NCBI GenBank assembly: GCA_028564675.1
Contig: JAOVVO010000309.1
Span: forward strand, 1 to 64,000
Direction: 5' to 3'
DNA length: 64,000 bases
Source of the DNA: Onchocerca lupi
Lineage: Eukaryota; Nematoda; Chromadorea; Rhabditida; Onchocercidae
The position numbers and the translations under genes are program-made. Below the pieces are notes generated by a model that did not search any database, was not told the origin of the DNA, and was given only the letters and a program-made list of their open reading frames with translations. Below are positions 1-14,328 of this stretch, piece after piece. The stretch's first letter is position 1, and each line of letters begins with the position of its first letter.

Positions 1-639
1 AACTTTTTAAATATTTCTATTCTTCTTTTTCGAAATAATTAATCTTTATCATTCAAAGCAATTAAAGGTATTTTGTAAAGACTGGACAATAAATTAAACT
101 TTGAAAAGAAATGACATCATTTATATCTAAGCTAGTACAAAAACTTTGCAAAATAAACCACTGAAAGCTTTTTAAGAGAGGAAATTTTTATGAAAGACTT
201 TAGACAGTTGGCATTTAACTAAACAGAAATCACCCTTATGTCATATCGTTGTTGCGATAGAAATGATACAGATTACAATCATCTTAGCATCGCAAGTTTT
301 TTTTCCTAAAATTAATTTTAATCATCAAATATTTGGAATAAGTCAATATTTGGGAGGAGAAAAAAAAGGAATAGTACAAATTCAATCGTAAAAATTTTAA
401 TTTTTACTCTTATCATTTTATTATTTTGCAGCTAATTTTTTCAGACCAAATTCTATGATGAATTTTTTTGAATAAATACATTTCAATTCGAAAATTTGCT
501 AATTGGTATTTGTAGTACTGAAAATTAGAATTTTCAAGTTGTTAGCAATATAAATATATTTTATGAAACTTTTAATCTGATCATCCTATCCTACATTTTT
601 ATCTTATTATTTTATCTTAATTGAACTTTCGGCATTCTG

Positions 640-1069
640 TATTGATAACTTCTTATAAAAATCAAAATGTAAATTTACACAACGCTGCAAGTTCTTCATC
701 GATCGCTTTGAAATACAATGTTGCATTCGAATAAACGCATGCACTGAGTAGATATCGCGACTTTTTTTTAAATTGTCTGTGAGGATAAACATGTTTCCCG
801 CCAAAATGCTCCGATCAATGAATGAAAAAAGTGAATTCAATCAGTCATTGATTCATTGCTGGATAATAGCGAACAAATAATTATATTGGTGAAAATGTAG
901 CGTTTGAAATTCTTGACCAATTGATTTGAAATTTTGTATCAACGTTGCATTCGAATAGGCGCGTGTTTTTATATAGAAATGTGTGACAGGTGAAAGTAAA
1001 TGAGCGGACATTTTTATTTATATAGACTAGCTGGACCAGTCATGCGAAGCATGGTGGGATGCAACTAGT
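640..1069 (+). mobile_element. Non-autonomous Helitron-like repeat, copy A
   Basis: This segment is less AT-rich than its surroundings and shares blocks with copies at about 21.73-22.25, 30.03-30.38 and 50.73-50.88 kb. Shared blocks include a GCAAGTTCTTCA-like segment, GTTGCATTCGAATAGGCGCG, and AGGATAAACATG followed by TTCCCGCCAAAA. Its 3' end has a CATGC-GAA-GCATG hairpin (1041-1053) and ends in CAACTAGT at 1069. The same end design occurs at 40543-40571, beside a decayed Helitron helicase. The 5' boundary is uncertain. Confidence 0.55.
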
Positions 1070-3186
1070 TTTACACTAAAATTATAACTGTTGTATAAGG
1101 ATCATTTCTTGAAAAAATTATATCAAAATAATTTCAGACCATACGATGATATTTCAATGGACAAATGAAATGAATATTTTATTAATTTTTTAATTGATCT
1201 GTTTAATGTATACTCATGCATTTAATCACTTACATTTACTGCATGACTGCTTAAGTCATTTGCTATTATAATGATACCGTTAAATGAGGCAACTGTTATG
1301 AACAATTATTTGGGAATTTTAAAAATAATTTTTACCTTTTGGTTAAATTACAATTTATCATCAATTATTCTACAAAAAAAAATAGAAGCCAAATTTCAAC
1401 AATTTTACAATTCAGGCAGCTTTTCTAGTTGTCATTTGTTGCCTGATACTATTATCCTACTAAAGATTAGTATAAATTTTTATCAAAAGTTGAAGAATGT
1501 GACAAAAGAATGAAAAAAGGAAATGGAACAAAAGTGATAAATGATAAGGATGAAATATTTCCGGGATAAAGTTAAATTCTTTAGAATGCTGATTCAAGAA
1601 CATAAAACTGCAATAAATGAAAAGGCTGCGAAACGAAAGAGATTCGAATTGGTGGACGAAAATGATAAAACAGAATATTTTCCAAAGATGAAAAAATTTT
1701 TTTTTTCAAATTTATATCAAATATAAAAAGAAATTAATTTCGTAAATATTAATTTATTTATTCCTAATCAATTTTTGGTCTTTTTTTTTTTTTTTGAAGT
1801 ACATAGTAACAATGCGATTTTTATTCTATTTAGTCAATGAAAAGATAAATTGTTTGAGAAATCAATTCAAAAGTTATCTCTATTCAAACTTTGTTAATCT
1901 CAATTCCACTCCAATATCAAAGTTTTTATCTTCATGCAGAAAACTGATTTTTATATTATTACTAGCTTTTTTTTTCATATTATAACCAGGTTGAGTTTTT
2001 TTCTAAATTTTTTAAATTTTTTTTTTGTAATGTTAACGATTTTTACATTTTTATTAAGCTTGGCCGACTCCAACTAATTTGATATTATAGACCAATTTTT
2101 TTTTTTTTGATATAATTTCATGTTGTATAATTCTCGAAGCGTTGACATCAACAATACTATTTCATTGAACATTTCACTTCTAAATTCAAGGAATTTTTTT
2201 TTTATTACCTCACATTTATAGCTACTTTCTATTTGCTCAGGAAATCTAATTTGAAGTAAATCAATTCACTTTTTGAAGGAAAAAAAGAAAAAATAAGTTA
2301 CAAAATTCGGAAACTGAAACATTCATCGTTAATATTAGCGAATTCAAAATTCCTTTCTACTCATTTTCAGCCTAAAAATTCTTAAAGTCATTCTTTTTTT
2401 CGTCGAACATTACAAAAATTTCATTAATTTCTCAAATGATAAAAATATTTTATAAGAAATACAAATTTCTTCGAATTTTCAAATCACTGCTAAATATAAT
2501 CAATTCATTGAGTCCTTAGAAAATCTATGAAAGCCCAGTATCATAAAAGCTTACTAAGAGTAGAATTATATACTCATTCTAATTCCAAAAATTTAAATAT
2601 TATTTTACTATGACTATTTAAAAATTTAAATACCATGATTTCGAAAATTTCAAATTTTAAGGTGAAAACTTTGAACTGAAATTATATAATTGTCAAAACT
2701 GGCTTATTTTCACTTATTTATAACTTATATACTTATTCTATATTAAAATTACAATATTCCATCAGGTCGAACTTCCTTATATCATTATGATAAACTGCGG
2801 GAATCTACCGATGATAACTGAATAGATCAAATTTTCAAACGAAAAATTTTTTTTATTTTGAATTTTTGAATTTGACTGATTTTGGCGATGATTATTTCGA
2901 TAATTTAGGAAGTCGTATTGTTTTCGTAATGCTTCCTTCAAAAATTAGATTTTCTAATCCATTAAGACTAATGCAATTATCGAAGAGGATTTCTCAAGGA
3001 TTTCGATAAGTATGAAGAAACAATCTTCTCTATCATCCTTCCGCAGCACATTACAATGAATTTTCGATGTTAATGCAACGATTGAATTCAAGAAAATAAA
3101 ATAGCTTATGTTATTTTCTTTTTTTCTAAAAAATTTACAAAAATATCAATTTAATTTTTGATTTAATTATTTGCATCAAATTAAAC

Positions 3187-3360
3187 CCGATTGTTTATAA
3201 AAATTTTTCCATCTCATTCTATTTTTGCGAATTTTTTCCATCTCATTCTATTTTTGCGAATATTTCTTCTAACATATAAAACCGATTGTTTATGAAAACT
3301 TTTTCCATCTCATTCTATTTTTGCGAATTTTTTCCATCTCATTCTATTTTTGTGAATATT
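3187..3360 (+). repeat. Short tandem array, nested duplication
   Basis: A unit of about 28 bp containing TCCATCTCATTCTATTTTTG occurs four times. The copies are arranged as two pairs, each preceded by CCGATTGTTTAT, so a larger unit of about 94 bp is itself duplicated. It lies in intergenic DNA. Confidence 0.85.
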
Positions 3361-4442
3361 TTTGAAGCATTTTAATTATCCTCAATTATAGTTTGTCTGT
3401 TAGAACGACATATTCCTCTCATGCTAAGATAAAATTTGCTAGCTAAAAACGAACATATGGGATAAACTGAAGACAAAAAAAATGCGATGACTGATAACCA
3501 GATATCATAACTTCAGATTTTTATGGAATTAATTAGAAACAGATGTAATCCGTGAAAATAACTATTTCCTGAAATTTGACTCATTGAGAAATAAACAATT
3601 TGTTTCGTTTTTCTAAATGTCAATGAATGTTGTAATTTAAAAGAATTTCATCCATTTAATGTTTTAAAAATAATTTATTTCAACGTTTATGATGAAATAA
3701 ACCATTTTTAAACCATTTCTTACAAATAATTTTTCACTCACACTGAGATTTTTCTCTTGTTTTCTGTTCATTCGATCGTTTTTAAAAAGCTGTTTAAAAT
3801 TTTAAAACTTTTAAATGAGGAAAAATTCGTAAAAATTATTTTGCTAAATTTTGTTGCTTTGAATTTTGCATTGATTTTGCCAAACTCAAAATATTGCTTT
3901 AAGAAGTCAAATAGCAGTGAAATTTGAGCAATTTTATTTTTAATGAAATGATTTTTTAAATCAATAATTGATTTTTTTTTTTTTTTAATTGATTGAACAA
4001 ATAAAATTTCTTTATTTTCACTACGCAATTCTACGCTTTGAAATATTTCAAAGAATAAGTCTTTCATATTTTAAATGATCAAATTCATAAAGAATGAAAA
4101 CAAACGTCATTTTGTTTCAAAAAAAAAAAAAAAAAAAATTTTTTTTTGAAAGAGAATTTTCTTTTAGTAGCAAAATTTAGGACAAATTTAGGAAAAAAAT
4201 TTACACTTTTTACCGAATTTATTTGAGAAGAGAAGTATTTCTATCGTTTCTATAATGTTTTACATTTATTGAAAATGTAATTTATTTCGGAATTTTAGAG
4301 AAAAATGGAAATAATCATCAGTGAAAACGACGATTTAAGATTCGACAAATTTAAATGTAAACTTTTAAATTTTGGACAGGTTTACATTCATTATTATCGA
4401 AAAGAGCAAATGTTAAATATAAGATAAGAAAAGATCGAAATG

Positions 4443-4499
4443 TATTTTTTTAATTTCAAAAAAAAAAAATTATTTTTTTAATTTCAAAAAAAAAAAATT
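4443..4499 (+). repeat. Two-copy A/T-rich tandem duplication
   Basis: A unit of about 29 bp made of a T run, TAATTTC and an A run occurs twice in succession. It is probably a replication-slippage product of homopolymer-rich DNA. Confidence 0.7.
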
Positions 4500-7055
4500 C
4501 AATTAAGCATTATTCAGTAGTAGCAAGTGTTTAATCCAGAAATGATTTTCATTTAATAATTATATCTTTAAGTAATGCAAAAAAAAAAGTGTAAGATTCA
4601 GCTAATGTAGGTCGGTCGTTCAGATTATTCAATTCTGATTTGATTTAAAATGATTATTAGCAAAATGCTAAATTTGAGCCTCCTATGCACTTAACGACAC
4701 AAAATGAAATTTGAACATGCTTGAATTAAAATGAAGTAAAAATGAAAATTTAGTTCCATTAAATTGAATTAAATCGCAGGATATTGAAAACTATGATAAA
4801 AAAAAAAAAAAAAAAAATCATTAGTTATAGCAAGTAAAAATTCAATTTACCAGCCCATTCCGGTTTAAATATTTTTTAGTTCAGTCACCAAAAAGCAATA
4901 TAATTTTTTAAAAGTAAATCATTAATCATATCTGTTATTTACTGATAATTAACAAGGGTGGGAAAAATTCGTCAAAACTGGGATTAAAGATTAATTAGTT
5001 ATTAATTATAGTCATTTATTTAGCTATTCCAAGTTTACTTATTTTTTTTTCTAACTGATTATTGTTTTTCTTTATAATATTGCTTTATTCTTTTTCATTT
5101 ATCTGCTTATCATTTTTTTCCTTCTGATTTTTTTTAGAAATATAATAAAAAAAAAATGACAAACAAATAAAAAAGAAGAAATATTTCAAAAAGTAATACG
5201 TTTGAAAACTTCATTAATTATATCCCAAAATTGGCTATTTCTTAAAATTGAAATTTCGTCTGTCTTAAAAACATACAATGCATTATCAATGGAATTATTC
5301 ACAATTATTTACAATTATTCAATTTTTTCAATTTTTTGCTAGTAAAAGTTTTTTCTTTTTTTTTTCGGTTAAAAAATTTTGTATTTTTACTTCTCTTTTC
5401 TTTGTCATTGAAATTTCCAAATATTATTCATGCACAGCGAAAAAAAAAAATGATGCTTGAAGTAGATTTAAAAATCTTTTTTATTTTTGGCTTTTCTTTT
5501 GGATGGCAAAATAGATAAAAAATGTTAATTTTAAAGAAATTGATAAAAGATAAACGAAAGCGAAACATTTTTAGTTTCAATTTCAAAAAAACTTCTCGGA
5601 TGATTTTTAGGGAAAAAAAAAACTTCTCATTTTCGGGTAAAATTAATTTAGATAAAATTGAATAGTTAAAAAAATATTGAGCAAAATGTGTGCAAAAAAC
5701 GAAAAAGAAAAATAAGGTTTTTTTTTTAATTTCGTATTTTCTAAATTTCAAATATTTATTTATTTTTTATTTTTTCAATAACTAAATTATTATTAGTGAC
5801 AAAATCTGGGAAAAATAGGAAAAAATTTTTTGCAGAAAAAAAAGTTAATCAATATTTCAGAAATGCTGAAGATCATTTTTAATAGCTTGCATTAATAGAT
5901 TCTTGTAGAATATTTTTAAACTTAATTATTTAAATATTACAGAAAAAAATTATTCGGCCCGAAACATTGGGCCAGAAATAAATTTGTGATTCATAGACTC
6001 ATACGAATTCTTTTCATTGTCTCGAGAAAAGGAAGTAAATTTTTTTTTTTAAAGATTTTTTAAAGATAATTTAAGATTTTCTTTTTTTTTTTATTTTTGA
6101 GTATTTGTTGCATTTTTGTAAGTCTTTTGTTCCATTTACTTCTTTCATTTCTTTTGCAAAACATTAATGTAGCTATTAAATTTCAAATTCGAATTGATAG
6201 ATATGAAAAAGTTTTTTTTTTTTTTTTTCATTATTGTTTTAAATTCACTATTATTTTTACGATTTGTTTTGACTACTGCAATATTATTATCTCTTTTCTC
6301 TTGCACATTCGGCTGATTTTGATTCTGGTCTGTTTTTCTGAATTCTTTCAAAATGATTACTAAATTCATTATTGAAATTAATTTTCAATTTTAGATTATT
6401 ACATTAAAAAAATTGAAAGCTATTGTTAAGTATTTATTCATAGAAAAAAAAAAAAAAAAGAAAAAAGAAATGAAAAATAATATGAACATTCAATCAACAA
6501 TTTTAATACTAATTTAGACTATTAATGATTTTATTTTTTAATTGTAAAAAAATAATTCAAATTTTGAAAAAAAATGATCGATAGAATTGTAATTTCAAAC
6601 TTTACTAATTTTAAAATTTCATCATAAAAAAGTCTCATTGTATGATTTAATGAATAAAAAAAAAAAAAAAAAAATTCCTCCAAATAATCTTTGACTTCAT
6701 TTTTTTTTCTACAATTTAATCAAATTTAAGCATTTTTTTTTTTTTTTTAACATTTTAATCCTATGTGTATATTTATTTCATTCAATTTATTATCATCAAA
6801 TGGATATGAAAAATTCAATTATCATCATAATCAAAAACACTGCTAGCAGATTTAATTCAATCCTCTTATATTTTTTTTTCTCTATTCCTTCTTCTATTTA
6901 TATTTTATAAGTAATAACTAATTTTTGAATTATTATCGCTTTTGGCATTGACAGCAAATTTAGTCAAAACTCAAGTATCCATGCTAATCATTTTAATTTT
7001 ATCAGAAAGTAAATTAAAAATTTGCGAATGCTTTTTCTTTCTATCATCTTTTTAT

Positions 7056-7086
<31 letters not shown>

Positions 7087-7662
7087 GCTGTTATCATATG
7101 ATAAAAAATTTTAAATTAAAATTTTTCTAATTTTAAGATCAAAACAATATTATTTAAATATGAAATACAGTGTCATCAATAAATTTCATCTTTTCACTAA
7201 TACCGCATTTTTAATCGTGTAAATAAATCAATCGTGATCATAAGCTTAATAATAAAACTTCAAGTCTAGACATACTAAAGTAGAAAAAAAAAAAAAAAAA
7301 AGAAAACAATCCTATAATTCTCGTTTATCTTATCACTTGATGAAAATTATTATTTTAAATTCAAAAAAAAAATATTATTTACTTAGAATTTTATTATTTA
7401 CTTAAGAATTTTGAATATTTTTTTTTTCTGTAAATTATAAATATTCTTCAAAATTTATCTTCTTCTCTCTTATAGCACTGAGAGTTATTTTTATATTTTC
7501 AAATATTTTTTTTCCAAATTCTTGTTGATTAATTGAAAATTTCAACGAATAATTAAATGATGAATAATGATGGTTTGTTGATATTTGTTATCTTATCATA
7601 TCAAATCATTGTAGAAATCATATCACTTATAATCTACATAATTTCAATGCAGTCAATATATC

Positions 7663-10600
7663 ATGTATTTCCAATATCTTCATAGTATTCCATTATTACT
7701 GATGTATTCGCAGCTATTTACAACTGTTGAAGATTTAAATTCTAATCAGCAACAACGTAACAATGATGACCTTATGATTGATCTTCCCAATGGATTAACA
7801 GATCTTGAGGTAAACAAAATTACAAATTATTCAAATACAAAAATTTTGTACCTTTTCGTCAAGGTTAATTTCATTTTTCCAGAAATATTATTGGGAAATT
7901 TTTGCTCAAAACAACAGATTATTGGCCGAACTCAAAAATAATTTTCGAAAGGTTATTAAAGTATTCAAAAAAAAAAAAAAAGAAGAAACCGTATAATTTA
8001 ATATACTCAAATTAAAATAACAAACTTATCAATAGTTCAATTGAAAATTTTTCTTTCAAATATACATTTCGCTTATTTTTTATTCCAAATATTGCTTGCA
8101 ATTATATCATCACAAAGATTATATCTTTCAGAAGAATTTCGTTTCTTGTTTACTCACACAATTGCATGCAGCGAATTATTTGAAAAAAAAAAAAAAAAAA
8201 ACGAAAAAAAAAATTCCTAAAATGTCAAAAAATTCATTCCACATACATATCATCATCTCGTATAAATGATTTATTGATTAATTGCTATTAATTGTATGAC
8301 GAAATCCAATTAACCTTTTTAATCTAATTTATGACTTGAAGTGAATTTTAACAAGCCAATTAACACTAAATTATATATATATATATATATGTGATTGAAA
8401 AAATCTAAATACAATTAATCAATCTGTCAAAATTTCAAAATATTTTATCCATTTTTTCTTCTTTTTTTTTTTCAGTTAGAAGAACCTTTTTTAAAACGTA
8501 AAAATCTACTCGAATTATCCAAAATAATGGATAATGATATGACAGGTGAGTAAATCGATTATTTATTTATTACAATTGATTCATTTAAAATTTTAGGCTA
8601 AACTTTTTTTTCTCTCCTTAATGAAAATATTATCAGTTATAATTATTACTTTTTTAACAATGAATAATCCAAATGCTTATTTTGATACTAGTGAATTTTT
8701 TCATCTTAGAATAAAATCATCATAAAATGAGCTAAGATTGACTATAATTAGTTGATATGCTTTTTGTTGATAATTTGAATTATGATTTTATTAAAGCAAG
8801 AATTAATTATATAAGAAATTTGATGAAATACATTCAATGAAAAAAAAACTTTAAAAATATAAAATAATGAGCTTTATGCAGTTTATTTATTTATTTATTT
8901 TTTGATTAAATATAAAATTATTATGAAGCATAATTAGTATTTATTGTATTAAGATATTATGAGATTATCTTACTCTTTTGAAAATTTTGATAATAACATT
9001 GCTTGTTATCGATTAATTTCAAAATTAGTTTCCAAAATTTTCATTCAACAATGTATTCTTTCAGCGGAAACATCGATGCATGTCCAAGAATCATCAATTA
9101 CTGATCTGGAATACAATAAAATTGATCATGTTTGCATGTCAGATAAAAAAATAATTGAAATTTTGTTACAAAATTATAAATCTCATAAAACTCCATCAGA
9201 AGAGGGTGTTATCGTTCGGATTGAGGTTTAATTTTAATTTGAAATGATTCAAAATTCAAATATCATCTTTTTTATCATATTTAATTTGCATAAATATCAC
9301 AAGAATCAGAAGTTTTAAATGTTCCAAAAAATTGATAGAAAACTAATCATTTTCAATAATTATTTTGTTTTTTTTTTATTTTTTCAGTAATTATTTAATT
9401 TTAAATTAAATAATTTCCCTGTGCATTTCTCTTTCTTCCAGTATTTTGTAATCTTATCATAATTTTTTCTTCAAAATAATAGCAAATTATCAATATTTCC
9501 ATCGAATTAATTATATTAATTATATTAAGGTATGGGTACAAGAAGTAAATTCAGTAAATGAAATAACATCCGATTTTGATATGGATATCTATCTAACCGA
9601 ATTATGGGTTGATAAAGCACTCAGATATGATAATATGAATCCATGCAAGTTTAATTTATCTCTTAGCAATGAGGTAATCTTATCAACTTTTATCAAATAT
9701 GCTTAATTAATCACATAAAGGATGAAAAATTTTATAGCAAAATGAATTTGTAATTAAGACATAAAATAGATAAAATATGAATAATAGAAAATTTCATTTG
9801 ATTCTTTTAACAATCTTAAAAATTTCCTAAATTAATCAATCGTTTGATAATATTCAAACTAGGAAATTATAAAAAATATATCAAAAAATAAAGTGCCAAC
9901 TAAATTTTGATAAAATCGTAGTAATCATAATCAATCAATATTCATATTTGATTTATTAATCGTAATATATTTGTTTATGCTAAACTTTTTTTTTTTAATC
10001 TCATTTATTTATTTGTTGTAAAAATTCATATAGGATAATTGTACAATATGATTTCTATTTCTTTACTTGGATTAAAATTTTCTATTCTTTATTTTCAATT
10101 TAATTTAATGAAATTTAAATTCACTATAATTTATTATTTCAAAAATTATGCGAACAAATTCATGATAATGAAGGAAAACTTTTAGATTTTAGATCAAATT
10201 TGGAAACCTAATACGGTATTCATTAATAGTAAATCAGCTAACATACACAAATCACCGTTTACCAATATTTTCCTTATGATTTATCCAAATGGTACTGTAT
10301 GGGCTAATTACAGGTATTCGAAATTTTTTAATATTCGTCAAGTTTTTTTGTATTTTTGAAAAATAAAAATAAAAATAAAATACATTGTAATGAATTTTTT
10401 TTTAATTACCAAAAAAAAAAGAATTTTTTTTTGATGTAATGAAGTTATAAATAAAAATATATCAAGTAATATTAGATTATTTATTGTTAAAAAATGGATT
10501 TTTGATGGATAACAATTTTTTCTTTTTTTTTTTTTTTTTTTTTTTGTTGAAAATTATTAGTTTCAAAATTTCAGAATACAGGTAAAAGGTCCATGTGAAA

Positions 10601-13600
10601 TGGATTTTACATCATTTCCAATGGATGAACAAACATGTCAATTAACATTTGAAAGTTTCAATTACAATAACCAGGTACATTAATTTTTATGAAATTAATT
10701 ATTTCAAGCAGAAATATTTCAAATATTTCAAGCAAAAGTAAATTTTTCATTTTTTATATAAAATTTTCAAAATTTGCTACAATTATTTCTGTTACTTTTC
10801 TCTTTCATTATTTCAAATTTCAAAATGATTTTTTTTTCATTCATTAAAAACTTTGCAAAAAAAGAAAAAAAAATCAAAAAACTTTTTGCTTATAAAGATT
10901 TATCCATTAAATTCAATCTTATGTAAACATTAATAAAAAAGGATTAATGCATATTCTCATAAATAGTACTTTAATCTTATTTTAATAGATAATTATCGCT
11001 TTAACTTTGTTTGCATTCATGTTGATTAAATAAAATTAAAAGTTAATTTATTTAATTAAAAATTTAAATTTAAATTTAATATGTGTATTTAGGAAGAATC
11101 AAAAAATTTTTTTATCTATTCGCATGTTTTATCCGATAATTTATATAAATCTTAGCCAGTTTTATGGTTAATGGCTAATGGTTAAAAAAAAAAATAATAA
11201 ATTGATGAATGCTCGAAATTTGAATTTTATGAGAAACATTATCGTAATTAAAATAAAAACAATTTAAATTTGCAGATAATTAATCAGAAAATGCGTAAAC
11301 TTATTAACTATACAGTACCATGCAATATATTGTGTGGAAATCTTATCAGTAATCAAAAACCTGAATTATCAAAGCATTAGTTTTTATCAGATTGATAATT
11401 CATTATTGTTTTTAAAAATTTTTACTAAAACTTTATTCAGGAAGTTGATATGCAATGGATCAATACGAAAGAACCATTAATATTGTTGAAAGATCAAATA
11501 ATCCTACCTGATTTTGTACTTAGTAGTTATAATATCTCTATCGAACTTGTGGTAGGTAATTTTAATTTTAAAATTTCAAATTGCACGAATTCGAATTTCG
11601 TGATTAAATTATTCAGCTAATTTCAATTATTTGCAATCAATTTAATGATTTTTGATTATAATATCAATTAATTATTATTATTATTATTATTAGAAAGACA
11701 ACAACTTTTGAATATGTTAATTCAAATTTTCATATTTGATTGAAATATATTAAAATCGATGAAATTTGAAAAAAATTATCATTATTAAAATTAATGGATA
11801 GCATTAAAACATTAATTTAAATAAACTTTAGATATTGCGGGGAAATATATGCATCATAAATTAAGCGATTCTAAGAATTCTGGATTTACATCCAGAATTT
11901 TTAATGAAAACTTAAATTTACAAAATTTACATCCAATGTTATGATATCTAAGCTATTTAAATATAATAAATAATCAATTAGTTCCGAATTTATGTTTAAA
12001 AAAATTTATAAATATTATCTAATATAATACGAAATTTTATATTACAGACATATCCAGCTGGTGTTTGGAATGAATTAACAATGAAATTTACATTTACTAG
12101 ACGTTACGGATGGTATATATTTCAAGCATATATCCCAACTTATCTTAACATTTTTATCAGGTAAATTAGATGACTTATCAGTTTATCAAATTTATTATAT
12201 ATCTATCTAATAAATAACTTGTCAATTCATCAAATGCTAAAATTTTCAATATATAGTTAATCAGATTTACAAGTAGATAATCCGTTAAAATAATCTATAA
12301 TTTATCAGTTTATCAGAAAGATTTGTAATTTGCCGATTTAATAAGTTTATCAGATGGATATACATAATTTCCAAATAAATGATATTGAAAACAAAAAAAA
12401 AATCTATCCATTAAGCATGTACAATTGTTGAAACCACAATTTCAACTGGTTTCTAATTTTTTGTCTGTAAATTTCAAAAACTTAAAATTAAATCTCCATT
12501 CTAATTGAAAATCCTGTAAGATAATTGTAATATTATTACTATTATTATTATTTATGTATTATTCATATATTTACATGTTTATTTTAGGACAAATAAAGAG
12601 AATAGAGTTATAAAAATATGCAGATCTTATTCCCGAAATATCGTCTTATAGATTAGGAAAATTCCGGGATAGATTATTTGAGGATTATTATCGATCTAAA
12701 TTTTAAAATTGTTCGGAAAACTTTTGAGGAATTTAGTTTTTCCAAATGTTCTTTGATGATTATATGGATTGAATGAAAAAAAAAAAAAAAAAAAAAGAAA
12801 AATTGCATCCAATTAATTTAAATTAATTCCTGATTCACTGATTCAACTAATTTTTTTAGTTGGATCAGTTTTTGTTTTAGTGTCAAAATGATCCCAGCAC
12901 GTACATTGCTTGGCGTTAATTCACTTCTTGCTCTTACGTTTCATTTTGGCAATATAATGCGAAATTTGCCTCGTGTCAGTTACGTTAAAGCATTGGGTTA
13001 GTGACCATTTAATTTCATAAATTTTTATTCGCTTTTTTTAAAAGAAATATCCATTTTGAACAAATTAATTTCAAAATTTTGATTTTTTAATTCAAAAAAA
13101 AAAAAAGTGAAACTAAAATTTATAAGAGGATATAATTCTAATTATTTTAGATGTTTGGATGCTATCGTGCCTTTCATTCGTATTTTGCTCACTTCTTGAA
13201 TTGGCTGTCATCGGTTCAATTAATGCTCGAAGTGAAGTAAGTTTAATTCTAAAATTTCAAATTAATCGAAATGTAAGATTATGCATTCTGCGACTAGAGC
13301 TTTACAAAAATTATAAAAATTCATATCACCAAGAATTCCGAGAAATCCCAAAGATAGCTTTAATAAACTTTGGATATCTATCATAAATTTACATATATTT
13401 GAAATGAATCCTTCATAGCAAGTATTATAAATGGCTTTAAATAAATAAAATTCATTCATTCTTCTCTTACTTCTGGTTTTTCCAGTCTTTTGTTTGAAAA
13501 AAAATCTTTTTGTGATGATTATTGTAATTAATATTATCAATTTCAGGCAATTACTAGAAAAGAACCTCTCAAAAAACGGGCATCCTCGGTATATGCTGGT

Positions 13601-14328
13601 CGGAAATATTCACCCATCATATATCATAAAAAAATTAATGATAACATCGTTGCAAGACTTATCAGGTAAATGTGCTATGGTACTGCATATCCATATATTT
13701 GTTTGAGCGTTCCAGGACAAAATTCTATTTTCCGAATATTTTTATTTTTTTTTTGTGACAAATTAAATATTTGAAATCATTAACAAATTATATCCTGGGA
13801 TAAGTTCTATCAATTTTAGAACAAAATATCAATACCTATGTAGATTTACAATTTAAAAATTATCAATAATAATTTTAAGATACAGATTTTTTCGCCAGAT
13901 TTCGCATAGCGAATCCACCACTAATTCATCATAAAACATTCTTGTCATAATGCAAAACCCTGGCATTTAAAATATCGTGGCGTATGCTTCAAGATACTGG
14001 GAAAAGTTTTCTCATCCTTGTTCATAGTTATAAATAAAATAGAAACTACATGAATTTTTGCCAGGATGGTTGTAAATTTTTATCCTCTGCTCTCAGTATT
14101 AGTTTTAGCGTGAATCAACCAAATCTAAAAGAAGAAGCATTATTTCTGAATTCGAAAGATATTCCTGCTTCTAGAAATCGACGACGGAAAGCACGCTTAT
14201 TGTTCCAGCAATACAAAAGTCGCTGGACAGCTGACCGCATAGATCATATTTCTATAATTTTATTCCCGACTTTATTTACTATTTTCAATGTAATTTATTG
14301 GAGTTATTATCTTACACGAAGTAGATAA
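7663..14328 (+). CDS. Cys-loop ligand-gated anion channel subunit (GGR/amine-gated type)
   Basis: Twelve exons encode about 515 residues: 7663-7809, 8476-8545, 9065-9225, 9530-9673, 10186-10313, 10575-10674, 11441-11551, 12048-12160, 12860-12996, 13151-13236, 13547-13665, 14097-14328. All reading phases join cleanly. The protein is a pentameric plasma-membrane receptor channel subunit. It has a hydrophobic N-terminus (likely signal peptide), an extracellular domain with the Cys-loop C224-x13-C238 (MDFTSFPMDEQT inside), M1 about 308-330, P337-A338-R339 opening M2 (about 340-358), M3 about 372-392, a basic cytoplasmic loop, and M4 about 489-510. The PAR motif points to chloride selectivity. The sequence NLPRVSYVKALDVWML after M2 resembles the nematode GGR/LGC and MOD-1/LGC-55 amine-gated group; the ligand cannot be assigned. 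No second loop-C cysteine pair is seen. M2 14' is His353, where related channels, as I recall them, have Gln. ATG 7663 follows a TGCAG acceptor-like site, so the start could be trans-spliced. Confidence 0.92.
8371..8390. repeat. (TA)n dinucleotide run
   Basis: An uninterrupted TA microsatellite of about 9-10 units in the first intron of the ligand-gated channel gene. It is likely to be length-polymorphic. Confidence 0.85.

Larger units (their letters stand above)
1..7662. other. Gene-poor AT-rich stretch
   Basis: No coding exon could be supported here. The open frames present (for example 1271-1513, 1541-1726 and 3768-4067) have low-complexity Lys/Asn/Phe/Ile composition and no recognisable domain, as expected by chance in such AT-rich DNA. 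The stretch holds a Helitron-like dispersed repeat (about 640-1069), a short tandem array (3187-3360), a duplicated A/T-rich unit (4443-4499) and many long A or T runs. Regulatory DNA for the channel gene that starts at 7663 may lie in the last part, but I see no specific motif. Confidence 0.6.

Noticed and set aside
1271..1726. Two consecutive short + strand frames (80 and 61 codons)
   Set aside because: No domain, no splice continuity and no ortholog-like motif. The second has a charged composition, but frames of this length are frequent by chance at this AT content.
3187..3360. Tandem array considered as a CRISPR-like array
   Set aside because: The units are contiguous without unique spacers, and the DNA is eukaryotic nuclear sequence.
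7060..7086. Long T and A runs throughout, considered as retroposon tails
   Set aside because: They are everywhere in the window, lack target-site duplications or adjacent retroposon sequence, and reflect base composition.
14065..14096. Acceptor TTTTGCCAG for the last channel exon
   Set aside because: It gives a frame that stops after 16 codons; the acceptor at 14095-14096 keeps the frame and yields M4.
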